A stretch of 64,000 bases of DNA from a bacterium. GTDB taxonomy: Bacteria; Planctomycetota; Planctomycetia; Planctomycetales; Planctomycetaceae. The stretch lies in NCBI GenBank assembly GCA_016125225.1, contig WGME01000013.1, forward strand, positions 1 to 64,000. Reading direction: 5' to 3'. Shown here in pieces: positions 26,989 to 35,423 of the stretch. A program made the translations under genes and the position numbers. The notes beneath the pieces were generated by a model. It was given only the letters and a program-made list of their open reading frames with translations, did not search any database and was not told the DNA's origin. The stretch's first letter is position 1, and every line of letters starts with the position of its first letter.

Positions 26989-28176
26989 ATGCGGGCTGAT
27001 TTCTGGATTGTCTGGTTCTTCGCTTCGGCTGGAGTCGCCAAATTACTGGCGATCGGCGAAAACACCATTCATGGTTATGGCTGGCGGCGGGCGTTTCTCC
27101 AACGCGTTCGCACGGTCCATAACATTCTGCTGGTGAGCTATCCCCCGGCGATCTTCTTCGGGCTCGGCTGGTTTGGTCCGCGCTTGTTGTTCGATGGGTC
27201 ATGGCCAGCCGTGTGTGCCTGGGGTTGGTCCGGGCTGGCGATCGGTGGGATCGGGTTTCTCGCTTTGATCGCCTCGACGATTCGACATCTCACTTATCGC
27301 CCCCCCGCCTGTGAAGTTGTTGCGACATCACGGATCATTGATGTCGCTCAACAGTCAACCGAGTCGCTGGTGGGTACCGGCCGGGCGAAATGGTTGGCTC
27401 GGTTGCCTTACAATCAGCAGTTCACGCTTGAAGTTCACGAGAAGACCTATCACCTGCCCGACATTCCCGAAGCTTGGGACGGGCTGTCGATCGTCCATTT
27501 TTCGGATGTCCATTTTCGAGGTCCGGTCTCGCGGGCTTATTTCGAAGTGGTTATGCACGAGGTCAACCAACTCGGCGGTGATGTCGTTGTCTTCACGGGC
27601 GACCTGCTCGATCAGAAGTCGTGCCTGAGTTGGATTCCTGACACTTTTGGCCGGGTGTCCGCTTCGATGGGTTGTTATTTCGTGCTGGGTAATCACGACT
27701 GGTATGCCGAGTTCGATGGCCCGATTCGGGAATCCCTTCGCGAGCAGGGCTGGCAGGATGTGTCCGGTCGCACAATCTCCTTAGCACGCAACGGATCAAC
27801 CTGCACCATCAGTGGCACGGAACGTCCCTGGATGGGCACGGCTCCGGATCTCTCGACGAAAACTCCGGCGGAACTGCGTGTGCTCTTAAGTCATGGCCCC
27901 GATCAATTTGTCTGGGCGCAAAAGCATTCGGTCGACCTGATGCTGGCTGGTCACACGCATGGCGGACAGATTCGGCTGCCCATTCTGGGACCAGTTTATG
28001 CCCCGAGCATTTACAGTTGCCGCTATGCATCCGGAGTCTTCCTGTCGAACGGTACACTGATGAGCGTGACGCGCGGTGTGTCGGGACGCGAACCCATCCG
28101 CTACAACTGTCGCCCGGAAATTACCAAATTGATTTTGCATAAGAAATTTTCGAGCGCTCAAAAGATCGGTGATTGA
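26989..28176 (+). CDS. membrane-anchored metallophosphoesterase (YkuE-like)
   Basis: The protein has 395 aa from the ATG at 26989; a TTG at 26950 is an alternative. N-terminal membrane segments at about 1-20, 45-60 and 75-100 precede a calcineurin-like phosphoesterase domain. Its metal-binding motifs are all present: 'DGLSIVHFSDVHFRG' (DxH), 'VVVFTGDLLDQ' (GD), 'FVLGNHDWY' (GNHD), 'VLLSHGPDQF' (H) and 'LMLAGHTHGGQ' (GHTH). It resembles the YkuE/YaeI group, which acts on UDP-2,3-diacylglucosamine-like or phospholipid substrates; the exact substrate is not predictable. Confidence 0.92.
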   Translation: MRADFWIVWFFASAGVAKLLAIGENTIHGYGWRRAFLQRVRTVHNILLVSYPPAIFFGLGWFGPRLLFDGSWPAVCAWGWSGLAIGGIGFLALIASTIRHLTYRPPACEVVATSRIIDVAQQSTESLVGTGRAKWLARLPYNQQFTLEVHEKTYHLPDIPEAWDGLSIVHFSDVHFRGPVSRAYFEVVMHEVNQLGGDVVVFTGDLLDQKSCLSWIPDTFGRVSASMGCYFVLGNHDWYAEFDGPIRESLREQGWQDVSGRTISLARNGSTCTISGTERPWMGTAPDLSTKTPAELRVLLSHGPDQFVWAQKHSVDLMLAGHTHGGQIRLPILGPVYAPSIYSCRYASGVFLSNGTLMSVTRGVSGREPIRYNCRPEITKLILHKKFSSAQKIGD

Positions 28177-28301
28177 GGGCGGTCGGAGTTGGAACTGCCG
28201 CCAAATTGGGTAGAATTCCGCTACGGTTCCGGCGACTGTTCGCCAACCATCCTGCCAACAATTGACGGCGAGCGACTGCAACCGCCTGTGAAAGACCGCG
28301 T

Positions 28302-29396
28302 GTGAGCACGATTCTGATCTGGGGCGGTTTCGTAGTCCTGGTGCTGATTATTCTGGCCTTTGACCTGGGGGCGTTTTCGCGCGGCCCCGCCAAAGCCATT
28401 TCAGCCCGGCAGGCCCTCTTCCGCACGGCCGTTTATGTCTGCCTGTCGATGATCTTCACGGTCTTCGTGTACTACAGTTACGAAAACCACTGGTTCGAAC
28501 TCGGTGTCTACCCGGAGGCCGATGCTGCCGACGAAGGAGACGACCACAGTCAACGTCCGAGATTGGCCTACTGGTTCGAGCCGGAACTGAAATCGGAAGC
28601 GGGTCACGGTTTACCGTCCAACGGCCAGGAAGCAGCCACGATGTACTTCACCGGATATCTGGTGGAGCAGTCGTTGAGCATGGACAACATCTTCGTGATT
28701 GCGTTGATCCTGGGATTCTTCAAAGTCCCGGCGGCGTATCAACACCGCGTCTTGTACTGGGGGATTCTCGGTGCTTTGGTGATGCGCGGCGTGATGATCG
28801 CCTTGGGAGCCCAGTTGATTCATGCATTCGACTGGATCATTTATGTCTTCGGAGCCCTTCTCGTCTATACCGCATGGAAGATGCTTGGTTCGGATGAAGA
28901 TCATCTCGACCCCAATGAAAGCCGTACGCTGAAGATTCTGCGGAAGTTCGTGCATGTGCACCCCGGGTTTGATGGCGATCACTTTTTCTCCACTGTGGAC
29001 GGCATCTGGGGAGCCACGCCGCTGTTTCTTTCGCTGGTGATCGTCGAAACCACCGACCTGATTTTTGCGGTCGATTCCATTCCCGCTGTGTTCGGTATCA
29101 CACACGACCCGTTTCTGGTCTTTACATCGAACGTGTTCGCGATTCTGGGACTGCGTTCGCTCTATTTTGCCCTGGCCGATCTGCTCGATAAATTCCGGTT
29201 CCTGAAATACAGCCTGGTGGCGATTCTGGCCTTTGTCGGCATCAAGATGCTGGCCCATGCGATGATCGAAATCTCGCCGCTGGTTTCCCTCACCGGAATT
29301 GGTGTGTTCCTCGCGCTCGGCATTGGGGCATCGTGGTGGATTCCGGAACCTGCCCCCGCAGAGGCCGAAGTCACTGCCTCGAATGAACCGAACTGA
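28302..29396 (+). CDS. TerC-family integral membrane protein
   Basis: The protein has 364 aa with a GTG start at 28302. It has about nine membrane segments and the TerC hallmarks 'YLVEQSLSMDNIFVIALI', 'WGILGALVMRGVMIALGA', 'VIVETTDLIFAVDSIPAVFGIT' and 'ILGLRSLYFAL'. A charged insertion at about 70-100 ('PEADAADEGDDHSQRPR') between the second and third helices is a variant feature. TerC proteins have been linked to tellurite resistance and to manganese export with metallation of exported enzymes. The small gene at 29402 follows after 5 bp and is probably co-transcribed. Confidence 0.94.
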   Translation: MSTILIWGGFVVLVLIILAFDLGAFSRGPAKAISARQALFRTAVYVCLSMIFTVFVYYSYENHWFELGVYPEADAADEGDDHSQRPRLAYWFEPELKSEAGHGLPSNGQEAATMYFTGYLVEQSLSMDNIFVIALILGFFKVPAAYQHRVLYWGILGALVMRGVMIALGAQLIHAFDWIIYVFGALLVYTAWKMLGSDEDHLDPNESRTLKILRKFVHVHPGFDGDHFFSTVDGIWGATPLFLSLVIVETTDLIFAVDSIPAVFGITHDPFLVFTSNVFAILGLRSLYFALADLLDKFRFLKYSLVAILAFVGIKMLAHAMIEISPLVSLTGIGVFLALGIGASWWIPEPAPAEAEVTASNEPN

Positions 29397-29401
29397 GGAC
29401 G

Positions 29402-29686
29402 ATGATGCATATCGTGTCCTCGCCAGAATCGGTTCCCGTCTTTGATTGTCATGTGCTGCTGCGCAAGCCCACGGAGAGTGAGCAGCGATGGCAGGCCCGT
29501 TGTGCCGCGGCCCCCTCGGTGACAGCCTTCGGCTCGACGGAACGTGAAACCCTGCAGGCCATCGTCATTCGCTTCAAATACTTCATTGAAGAATACCGTC
29601 GCGAGTCGCAGCCGATTCCGTGGACTACTCCGGAGTTAATACCCGAAGCCGGCGAAGTCGAGCGCTGGATTCCGGTCCACCTGTAA
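29402..29686 (+). CDS. small HicB-like protein
   Basis: The protein has 94 aa, with tandem ATGs at 29402 and 29405 and GAGGAC directly upstream, right after the terC stop. The sequence 'FDCHVLLRKPTESEQRWQARCAAAPSVTAFGSTERETLQAIVIRFKYFIEEY' (in pieces) follows the HicB/UPF0150 pattern of a short beta-sheet, a 'G.T..ET' turn and a helix. The central Gly of typical HicB domains is replaced and no HicA toxin gene adjoins it. The fold is a guess from pattern; function is unknown. Confidence 0.6.
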   Translation: MMHIVSSPESVPVFDCHVLLRKPTESEQRWQARCAAAPSVTAFGSTERETLQAIVIRFKYFIEEYRRESQPIPWTTPELIPEAGEVERWIPVHL

Positions 29687-29876
29687 GTATCGTACCGGTC
29701 GCTGAAACCCTGAGATTGACGCTTTCGGTGTCGCCACTAGCGATCGCATGAGCAGGGCCGTAAATCTTTCTTCACCGTTGACGATTGAGTGCGAACCGCC
29801 GTTCCTGTTCCGTCGATGAAAAACGGAACAGCGCGTCACGATACTCCTTTTCTCAGCTGGCAGGGCAAGACTTCCG

Positions 29877-30752
29877 ATGACACAGACTCTGCGGTGGACA
29901 ACGGGTGTCGGGTTGATCATGTCGTTATGGGTGACGTCGGCTTATGCCAGGCCGATCTTTGTCGATAACCAGTCGGGTTCCGATGGGTTTGACGGCTATG
30001 CGGCCACCGTGCAAACGAAGCTCACCGGCCCCGTGCAGACGTTAAGGCAGGCTTTGCGGCTGGCCCGGCGCGGCGACGAAATCATTCTGATCAACACGGG
30101 CATTCCCTACAGCGAATCGCTCACGCTGAGCGGTGCGCGGCACAGCGGTTACCCGTCGGAACCGTTTGTCATCCGTGGCAATGGAGCGGTGTTGAATGGC
30201 ACCGCCTCGCTGACCTCCGATGGCTGGCAGCGGCAAAGCAACGGTCTCTGGCGGTTGTCGCTGACCCGCAAAGGCTACTACCGCTTCTTTCGTGACGGCC
30301 TGCCAATCGCCGAGCAGCCTTCTGTGTCGGCGGCATGGAAGCCCGATGACATTCTGGCCGATCATTGGGCAAGCCATGAGGGGGCCGTCTACTTCCGCTT
30401 CGATGATGACCGCACTCCGATTACCGAAGCCTGGAGCTATGCCGCCTGGGATTTTGGAGTTTCGCTGGTTGATGTCCGCCATGTCCGCATCGAAAACCTG
30501 ACGATCGTGGGTTACCGGGTGGACGGCATCAATGTCGATAACGCCTGCCACGATATCGAACTGGAGAATCTTCGCATCGAGAACCACGGACGTGCGGGAC
30601 TGGCTGTCGGTGGTTCCTCGCGAGTGACGGCCATCAACTGCCGGATTGCGGAGAACGGTAGCGAAGCCGTGCTGATCACCGAACGGGGTGGACTGCAACT
30701 GGAAGCCTGTGACCTCGGTGGAAGCGAACCGAAAGTCATCGAACTGAAGTAG
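29877..30752 (+). CDS. secreted right-handed beta-helix repeat protein
   Basis: The protein has 291 aa. A signal peptide ('TGVGLIMSLWVTSAYA') is followed by 'IFVDNQSGSDGFDG', a common start of planctomycete pectate-lyase-like proteins. 'VQTLRQALRLARRGDEIILINTG' is the first turn. The C-terminal half has regular beta-helix rungs ('VRIENLTIVGYRVDGINVDN', 'IELENLRIENHGRAGLAVGG', 'VTAINCRIAENGSEAVLITE'). Proteins of this fold bind or cleave polysaccharides, but no catalytic residues can be assigned with confidence. The length is short, with about six to eight rungs. Confidence 0.88.
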   Translation: MTQTLRWTTGVGLIMSLWVTSAYARPIFVDNQSGSDGFDGYAATVQTKLTGPVQTLRQALRLARRGDEIILINTGIPYSESLTLSGARHSGYPSEPFVIRGNGAVLNGTASLTSDGWQRQSNGLWRLSLTRKGYYRFFRDGLPIAEQPSVSAAWKPDDILADHWASHEGAVYFRFDDDRTPITEAWSYAAWDFGVSLVDVRHVRIENLTIVGYRVDGINVDNACHDIELENLRIENHGRAGLAVGGSSRVTAINCRIAENGSEAVLITERGGLQLEACDLGGSEPKVIELK

Positions 30753-30758
30753 CGATAC

Positions 30759-31373
30759 CTACGAAGCCAGCCACATCCACTGCAACTTTGAGGTGGACCA
30801 GTCGAGTCGCAGGCGGAGATGACCCTCGGGGTGCAGATAGTACCAGTCGATCTGTTCGACGGTGATGCGGATCACTGCGAAGTGTCCACGCCCGGCTTCG
30901 GATTCCTGGAGCGTTAAATCGTCGCTACCAGCGCGCTCGGTGCGGTTGATGAACGGTTCGGTAAACTCGGTTCCCGGTGCGACCGGGGCTAAGTATTGCC
31001 GCCGATGGATCAGTGGTAACTTCAACCAATAGTCATTCGCCACGGCATCGGACGTGTGGATGGTGGCATACGCGTTTATTCGCAATTGAACGCGTTCCAG
31101 TGGATCATAGCCCACCCATACCACATGTGGCTGCTGCTGAATTTCGACAAGCTTCAGCGAACGGCCATCGGCGAAGGCGTAGAGTTCTCGGGCAGCTATC
31201 GCCACTTCTCGCAGGACCACATTCCGTGCGGAAGGTTTCTCCGAGAGCGAAGTCGTGGCCAGTACGCCGAGGCGAAAGGGATGATCGGGAGTTCGACTCG
31301 CCAGATCGAGTTGTTGCCAGCACCAGTTGCAGATAGCGAGTGGATCGCGGCGCTGGCTGGCCAGATCGATCAC
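30759..31373 (-). CDS. pyridoxamine-5'-phosphate-oxidase-like (PPOX) flavoprotein
   Basis: The protein has 204 aa with a GTG start at 31373, only 2 bp after the stop of the upstream gene. The FMN-binding split-barrel pattern is visible: 'FRLGVLATTSLSEKPSARNVVLREV', 'ELYAFADGRSLKLVEIQQQPHVVWVGYDP' and the C-terminal 'DWYYLHPEGHLRLRLDW', reminiscent of PdxH ('R(L)xP'-type end). Whether it is a true PdxH or a PPOX relative binding another flavin or F420-like cofactor cannot be decided. Its position at the end of an oxidase-assembly operon may be incidental. Confidence 0.85.
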   Translation of the reverse strand: MIDLASQRRDPLAICNWCWQQLDLASRTPDHPFRLGVLATTSLSEKPSARNVVLREVAIAARELYAFADGRSLKLVEIQQQPHVVWVGYDPLERVQLRINAYATIHTSDAVANDYWLKLPLIHRRQYLAPVAPGTEFTEPFINRTERAGSDDLTLQESEAGRGHFAVIRITVEQIDWYYLHPEGHLRLRLDWSTSKLQWMWLAS

Positions 31374-31375
31374 GG

Positions 31376-31675
31376 TTAGACGGAGCCTTCCGCCGCTGGA
31401 CGCGGGGCATTCACGGCGTTCTGCAGCACGTGCCCATAACCCGAATCTTGCAGGGCCTGCTTCTCCGCCCGATCAATCCGCCACATCAGAATCCCGACGG
31501 CTGAGACCACGGCGGTGATCATGCCCATCATGAACAGAATGCTGATCATGTACGCCCGGGGCTGCGGGCTATCGGTTTCGACAGCGTTCTTGCACATCGG
31601 ACAGGCGAACGCGGTCTCAGCACAGGCCGAGATACCGACCAGCAGGGCCAACGTAAAACGATGACGCAACAGCAT
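31376..31675 (-). CDS. small membrane protein with exported CPMC motif
   Basis: The protein has 99 aa. I chose the ATG at 31675 because GGAGG lies 8 bases upstream, although an ATG at 31702 is in frame. The N-terminal hydrophobic segment ('FTLALLVGISACAETAFA') looks like a signal peptide followed directly by 'CPMCKNAVETD', a CxxC that would be periplasmic. A second helix lies at about residues 43-65 ('MISILFMMGMITAVVSAVGILMW'), with a short charged tail. The CxxC could be redox-active or bind copper, which would suit the SCO1 and DUF420 genes directly upstream (inference). Confidence 0.8.
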   Translation of the reverse strand: MLLRHRFTLALLVGISACAETAFACPMCKNAVETDSPQPRAYMISILFMMGMITAVVSAVGILMWRIDRAEKQALQDSGYGHVLQNAVNAPRPAAEGSV

Positions 31676-31753
31676 CCGATTCGCCTCCGAAACAGTTCTC
31701 ATTCGCCTTCTGATTCTAACAACCGGGTTTCAGGATGGCGACGCCAGTGCCGC

Positions 31754-32209
31754 TCAGGCCGCCGGTGCCACTGGCCAATGATACAGTAGCAGGTAAATCA
31801 CCACGCCCGTCACCGACACATACAGCCAGATGGGGTAGGTGATGCGGGCGATCCGCCGATGTTGCGGCCATTGTTGTTTCAACCCGCGGTAAATCGTCAC
31901 GCAGGCCAGCCCCGCGGTAGGTACGGCCAGCAAGATATGCGAAATCAGGATCGTAAAGTAAATCGGCCGGATCACGCCCGTGCCCTGAAACTTCCGCCCC
32001 GATTCTCCCGTGTAATGATGCAACGCGGCATGGTAGGTGAGATAGCACACCAGAAATACAATCGACGTGCCGAAAGCCGACAGCATGATATTGCGATGCC
32101 GATCACGCTGTCCGCGTTTGATCGCCACATATCCGGCGAGCAGTAACAGCGTGGCCAGTCCATTCAACGTGGCATTGATCGACGGTAGCAGTGCAACCCA
32201 GTCGGGCAT
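31754..32209 (-). CDS. DUF420 family membrane protein
   Basis: The protein has 151 aa with four or five membrane helices. 'LPSINATLNGLATLLLLAGYVAIKRGQRDRHRNIMLSAF' (in pieces) is the classic DUF420 opening: an Asn-containing first helix, then the basic loop with 'HR..M'. Conserved His residues appear in 'YLTYHAALHHYTG', 'ISHILLAV' and 'QHRRIARITYPIWLYVSVTGVVIYLLLY'. DUF420 proteins occur next to cytochrome c oxidase and SCO genes and are presumed to help oxidase biogenesis. A TTG at 32218 is an alternative start. Confidence 0.93.
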   Translation of the reverse strand: MPDWVALLPSINATLNGLATLLLLAGYVAIKRGQRDRHRNIMLSAFGTSIVFLVCYLTYHAALHHYTGESGRKFQGTGVIRPIYFTILISHILLAVPTAGLACVTIYRGLKQQWPQHRRIARITYPIWLYVSVTGVVIYLLLYHWPVAPAA

Positions 32210-32271
32210 TCGAAACAATCTCGCAGCAGTTGAGTCAGCGTCACGGTCTTGGAAACGGCAGCTCTCGTCGA

Positions 32272-33156
32272 TTACGGGCGACCATCGGCAACCGGAGTTT
32301 CTGTCGGCGTGCTGTTGCGATCAGCCACCGGCAACGACAGCGATTTCAACTCGCGCCGCAGTTCGGCCATTTCCGCATCCTTGGCCGCGTTGAATTTGCC
32401 CTGCACGACGCCATTGGCATCGACGAGCATGACGTTTGTGGAGTGAATGATCTCGAATCCTTCCTGCCGATTCGGCCCGGTGACTTCCTGCACCGGCATC
32501 CGAAAGCTGCGGTGAATCAAACCGTAGATCTCCGTTTGATCGCCCGTGAGAAAATACCACTTGTCGAGATCGGCCCCGTTAAGCTTGGCATAGTTCGCCA
32601 GCACTTCTGGTGTATCACGTGCCGGGTCGACAGTGAGTGTGACCAGTTGAAAGTCTCGATCTCGCAGCTGAAATTGCAGATCACGCAGCTGCTTGGTCAC
32701 GGTCGGACAGGGACCGAGACACTTCGTGAAGACAAAGCAGATGGCAAAGGGTTTGCCGAGCAGATCCTGCTTCGTAACCGTGCGGCCATCACAGTTGGTG
32801 AAGGCGAAGTCTTCGATGCCCTCCGTATCCCACAAGGGGACCTCAGCGGCGGGCTTGGTCTGGCCCATCAATTCCGACAGGTCAATCACCTGGGCACCGT
32901 TGTCCGATCGGTTGACCGGCAGTTCGATGCGAACCGGAGCGGGGACCTCATCGCTTGAATCTTCCGGTTCGACGTTCATGGCCGCGACCGCGACATCACG
33001 AGCCAGCATGGGCTCTGCCACATCGGGCGACTGTTGCCGCATCATGATCACAGCACCAGCAATCACCATTAACCACAACACGCCCCCCGTGATTAACAAA
33101 GTCGGGCGGGCTTTCACGGGCGTTGAGGATTCAACACCTGTTTCCTGCGTACTCAT
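32272..33156 (-). CDS. SCO1/SenC-family copper chaperone
   Basis: The protein has 294 aa from the ATG at 33156 (GAAGGATC upstream). One N-terminal anchor at about residues 17-37 ('LLITGGVLWLMVIAGAVIMM') is followed by a periplasmic linker and a thioredoxin-fold SCO domain at about 110-275. The copper site is complete: CxxxC in 'FVFTKCLGPCPTVTKQL' and the distal His in 'EIIHSTNVMLVDANG'. SCO proteins deliver copper to the CuA centre of cytochrome c oxidase subunit II or keep its cysteines reduced. The anchor and complete motif indicate a functional protein in the oxidase-assembly cluster. Confidence 0.95.
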   Translation of the reverse strand: MSTQETGVESSTPVKARPTLLITGGVLWLMVIAGAVIMMRQQSPDVAEPMLARDVAVAAMNVEPEDSSDEVPAPVRIELPVNRSDNGAQVIDLSELMGQTKPAAEVPLWDTEGIEDFAFTNCDGRTVTKQDLLGKPFAICFVFTKCLGPCPTVTKQLRDLQFQLRDRDFQLVTLTVDPARDTPEVLANYAKLNGADLDKWYFLTGDQTEIYGLIHRSFRMPVQEVTGPNRQEGFEIIHSTNVMLVDANGVVQGKFNAAKDAEMAELRRELKSLSLPVADRNSTPTETPVADGRP

Positions 33157-33219
33157 TCCAGATCCTTCAAACGGGACGCGGCGGTTCGTTGTGCCTGGCC
33201 ACACCAGGCAAGTCCCCTG

Positions 33220-34092
33220 TCAACGAACATTATGGACCGTGCGACGTTGTGTCAGCCCCACGGCACCCGCCAGACAACAGAAACAAAATAGACCGGTCAC
33301 CGTCCCGCAGACCGGCCACGAAGGTAACTGCTCCAGAGATGACGTGTCGTGGGCCAGCAGTCTGCGCAGCCCGGCGACACCGTACGTCAATGGATTCAGT
33401 CGAATCACCCAACTCAACCAACCGGCATCGCTCGCCGGGAACACCGCCCCGGACAGCAACCACATCGGCAGCAGAAACACACTCATCAACGCATGAAAAC
33501 CATGCGTTGAATCCATCGGCCAGGCCATCAGGAAACCCAACCCTGTCAGCGTAAAACCCAGCAATGTCAGCCAGCCAATCACCGGTATCACATTCGCCAG
33601 CGTCAAACCCGTTTCAATGGCCGGTGCGAGACCGATCCAGGAAATGACGGGACCGATCAGGAGAAAAATCAGCGTCTGTCCGACAGCCAGAATCGTGCCA
33701 CCCAGTACCTTGCCGAGCACGATCGTCAATCGCGAGACCGGGGCGATGAGCACTCCCTGCAGGAAGCCTTCGCGGCGATCTTCGATGATCGAGATGGTCG
33801 AGAAGATCGCCGTGAACAGCACGATCATCACCGCGACACCGGCAAAGAAATACTCTTGATAGCTGACGCCGCCCGGACCCTGAAACGATCCCTGCAATCC
33901 GGCCCCGAAGAGAATCCAGAAAATTAACGGTTGCCCCAGTGCCCCGACGATGCGAGTTCGTTGGCGGAGAAAGCGTACGAGTTCGCGTTGAGCCAATGTC
34001 AGCACCGACAGCCACGAAACCCAGGGCGTGGCGCTCCGGTACGATGACGTCATCGCGGGTGTCAGCAGCGGTGCGGTCTGGGTCGCGGGCAT
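33220..34092 (-). CDS. ABC-2 type transporter permease
   Basis: The protein has 290 aa with six membrane segments. The start 'SWLSVLTLAQRELVRFLRQRTRIVGALGQPLIFWILFGAGL' (in pieces) and the C-terminal 'PMWLLSGAVFPASDAGWLSWVIRLNPLTYGVAGLR' are typical of ABC-2/DrrB permeases. An ATPase partner is needed but none is encoded nearby in this window. The gene lies immediately upstream of SCO1 on the same strand; ABC-2 permeases are found with SCO/DUF420 genes in other planctomycetes as I recall. An in-frame GTG at 34098 adds two residues. Confidence 0.9.
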   Translation of the reverse strand: MPATQTAPLLTPAMTSSYRSATPWVSWLSVLTLAQRELVRFLRQRTRIVGALGQPLIFWILFGAGLQGSFQGPGGVSYQEYFFAGVAVMIVLFTAIFSTISIIEDRREGFLQGVLIAPVSRLTIVLGKVLGGTILAVGQTLIFLLIGPVISWIGLAPAIETGLTLANVIPVIGWLTLLGFTLTGLGFLMAWPMDSTHGFHALMSVFLLPMWLLSGAVFPASDAGWLSWVIRLNPLTYGVAGLRRLLAHDTSSLEQLPSWPVCGTVTGLFCFCCLAGAVGLTQRRTVHNVR

Positions 34093-34178
34093 GGTCACGG
34101 AATTGGGGCGTTCACGGTAAACAGGAATCAGAAACCGAAACAGAACTCTGCAAATCGACCATCAGAACGAGGTTCGGA

Positions 34179-35291
34179 TTAGGGCGGTGTCATCGCGAGC
34201 GGAGTGGGTGCGACCAGCGAAGAGGCTGGCGTCATCTGATGCAAACGGAGTTGGCCACAAGCGGCATCGATATCCGCCCCTTTGCGTTTTCTTACCGTCG
34301 CCGGGATGCCGCATTGTTCCAGCACACGGACAAACTCATCAGTTCGCGGGGCTGTCGGTTCGACAAATGGCAGTTCGGTCACAGCATTCATTGGTATCAG
34401 GTTCACGTGAGCAATGCGAGACTGCAACAGTTTCGCCAGCTCCCGCGCGTGTTGAGGACCGTCATTCACTCCCGACAGCAGCACGTACTCATAAGTCACG
34501 CGGCGACCGGTGATCTCGAAAAACTCATCAGCCGCGGTCAAGACGGCATCGATCCCGATCTTTTCATTGACCGGCACCAGTTGCGTTCGCAGCATGTTGT
34601 TCGGAGCATGCAGCGACACCGCTAAATTATAGGATTTCCCCAACTGGGCGACTTCCCGAATTTTCTCGGGGAGACCGACCGTGGAAATGGTAATGCGGCG
34701 AGCCCCCAATCCGAGCCCCCCTTTATCATTCAGGCTGTCCAGTGCCGGGACAAGCGATTTCAGATTCGCGAGCGGCTCACCGATGCCCATCACCACGACG
34801 TTGGTAATGGCTTCCTCTCGATTCAGCAGCCGATCCAGTCGCAAGACCTGTTCGAGGATTTCGCCCGTGGTCAGATTGCGTTTGAGACCCTGCAGGCCAC
34901 TGGCACAGAAGACGCAGCCCATCCCGCAACCCACCTGGGTGCTGATGCAGATGGTCCGCCGATCGGGTTCCCGCATCAGGACACATTCGACGAGTTCACC
35001 GTCGACGAGTTCCAGCAGGAGTTTCTCGGTGCGATCACTGGCGATGCGATGATCGACCAGTTTTCCGGGAAAGAGCGAGAAGGTTTCTGACAGCAGGCCG
35101 CGTAACGCCGCAGGCAGATCGTGCATATCATCGAACGAATTGACGCGTTTGCCAAAGATCCAACGACGGATCTGATCGGCACGATAACCCGGCACACCGT
35201 GCTCAACGCACCAGTCCCCGAGTTCCGCGCGACTCAACTCGTAAATCCGGGGCAGCCCGGCCACAGCGGTAGCAACAGTGTTCAACATCAT
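34179..35291 (-). CDS. rlmN: dual-specificity 23S rRNA/tRNA adenine-C2 methyltransferase RlmN
   Basis: This 370-aa radical-SAM enzyme methylates C2 of A2503 in 23S rRNA and A37 in some tRNAs. The N-terminal 'YRADQIRRWIFGKRVNSFDDM' is the RNA-binding domain. The radical-SAM CxxxCxxC is in 'ISTQVGCGMGCVFCASG', preceded by 'RRTICIS'. 'NVVVMGIGEPLANL' is the SAM-binding GGEP-like segment, 'LAVSLHAPNN' and 'YVLLSGVNDGPQHA' follow, and the C-terminal Cys used for the methyl-transfer intermediate is in 'DIDAACGQLR'. All hallmark residues are intact. It is monocistronic by orientation. Confidence 0.97.
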   Translation of the reverse strand: MMLNTVATAVAGLPRIYELSRAELGDWCVEHGVPGYRADQIRRWIFGKRVNSFDDMHDLPAALRGLLSETFSLFPGKLVDHRIASDRTEKLLLELVDGELVECVLMREPDRRTICISTQVGCGMGCVFCASGLQGLKRNLTTGEILEQVLRLDRLLNREEAITNVVVMGIGEPLANLKSLVPALDSLNDKGGLGLGARRITISTVGLPEKIREVAQLGKSYNLAVSLHAPNNMLRTQLVPVNEKIGIDAVLTAADEFFEITGRRVTYEYVLLSGVNDGPQHARELAKLLQSRIAHVNLIPMNAVTELPFVEPTAPRTDEFVRVLEQCGIPATVRKRKGADIDAACGQLRLHQMTPASSLVAPTPLAMTPP

Positions 35292-35381
35292 CCCGCGACA
35301 ATCGCGATCTTAACGATTGCTTATTGTAGCGAGAAAATGGCCCGCCATGACAACATTCTGTAGCCCTGCTGGAAAGATTCG

Positions 35382-35410
35382 TGTAACACATTCAATGGAA
35401 ATGTGTTACA
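35382..35410 (-). terminator. AT-rich hairpin downstream of the CBS-domain gene
   Basis: TGTAACACATT (35382-35392) pairs perfectly with AATGTGTTACA (35400-35410) over 11 bp with a 7-base loop, starting 14 bp after the CBS gene stop on the minus strand. There is no T-tract, so termination is uncertain. Confidence 0.45.
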
Positions 35411-35423
35411 TCAAATCGTCTGG

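Noticed and set aside
28611-29258. 215-codon minus-strand frame opposite terC
   Set aside because: TerC signatures lie on the plus strand; the antisense frame is His/Gln/Asp-rich and featureless.
32191-33496. Two overlapping plus-strand frames opposite SCO1 and the ABC permease
   Set aside because: Both are antisense to genes with diagnostic motifs; no signal or domain in the frames themselves.
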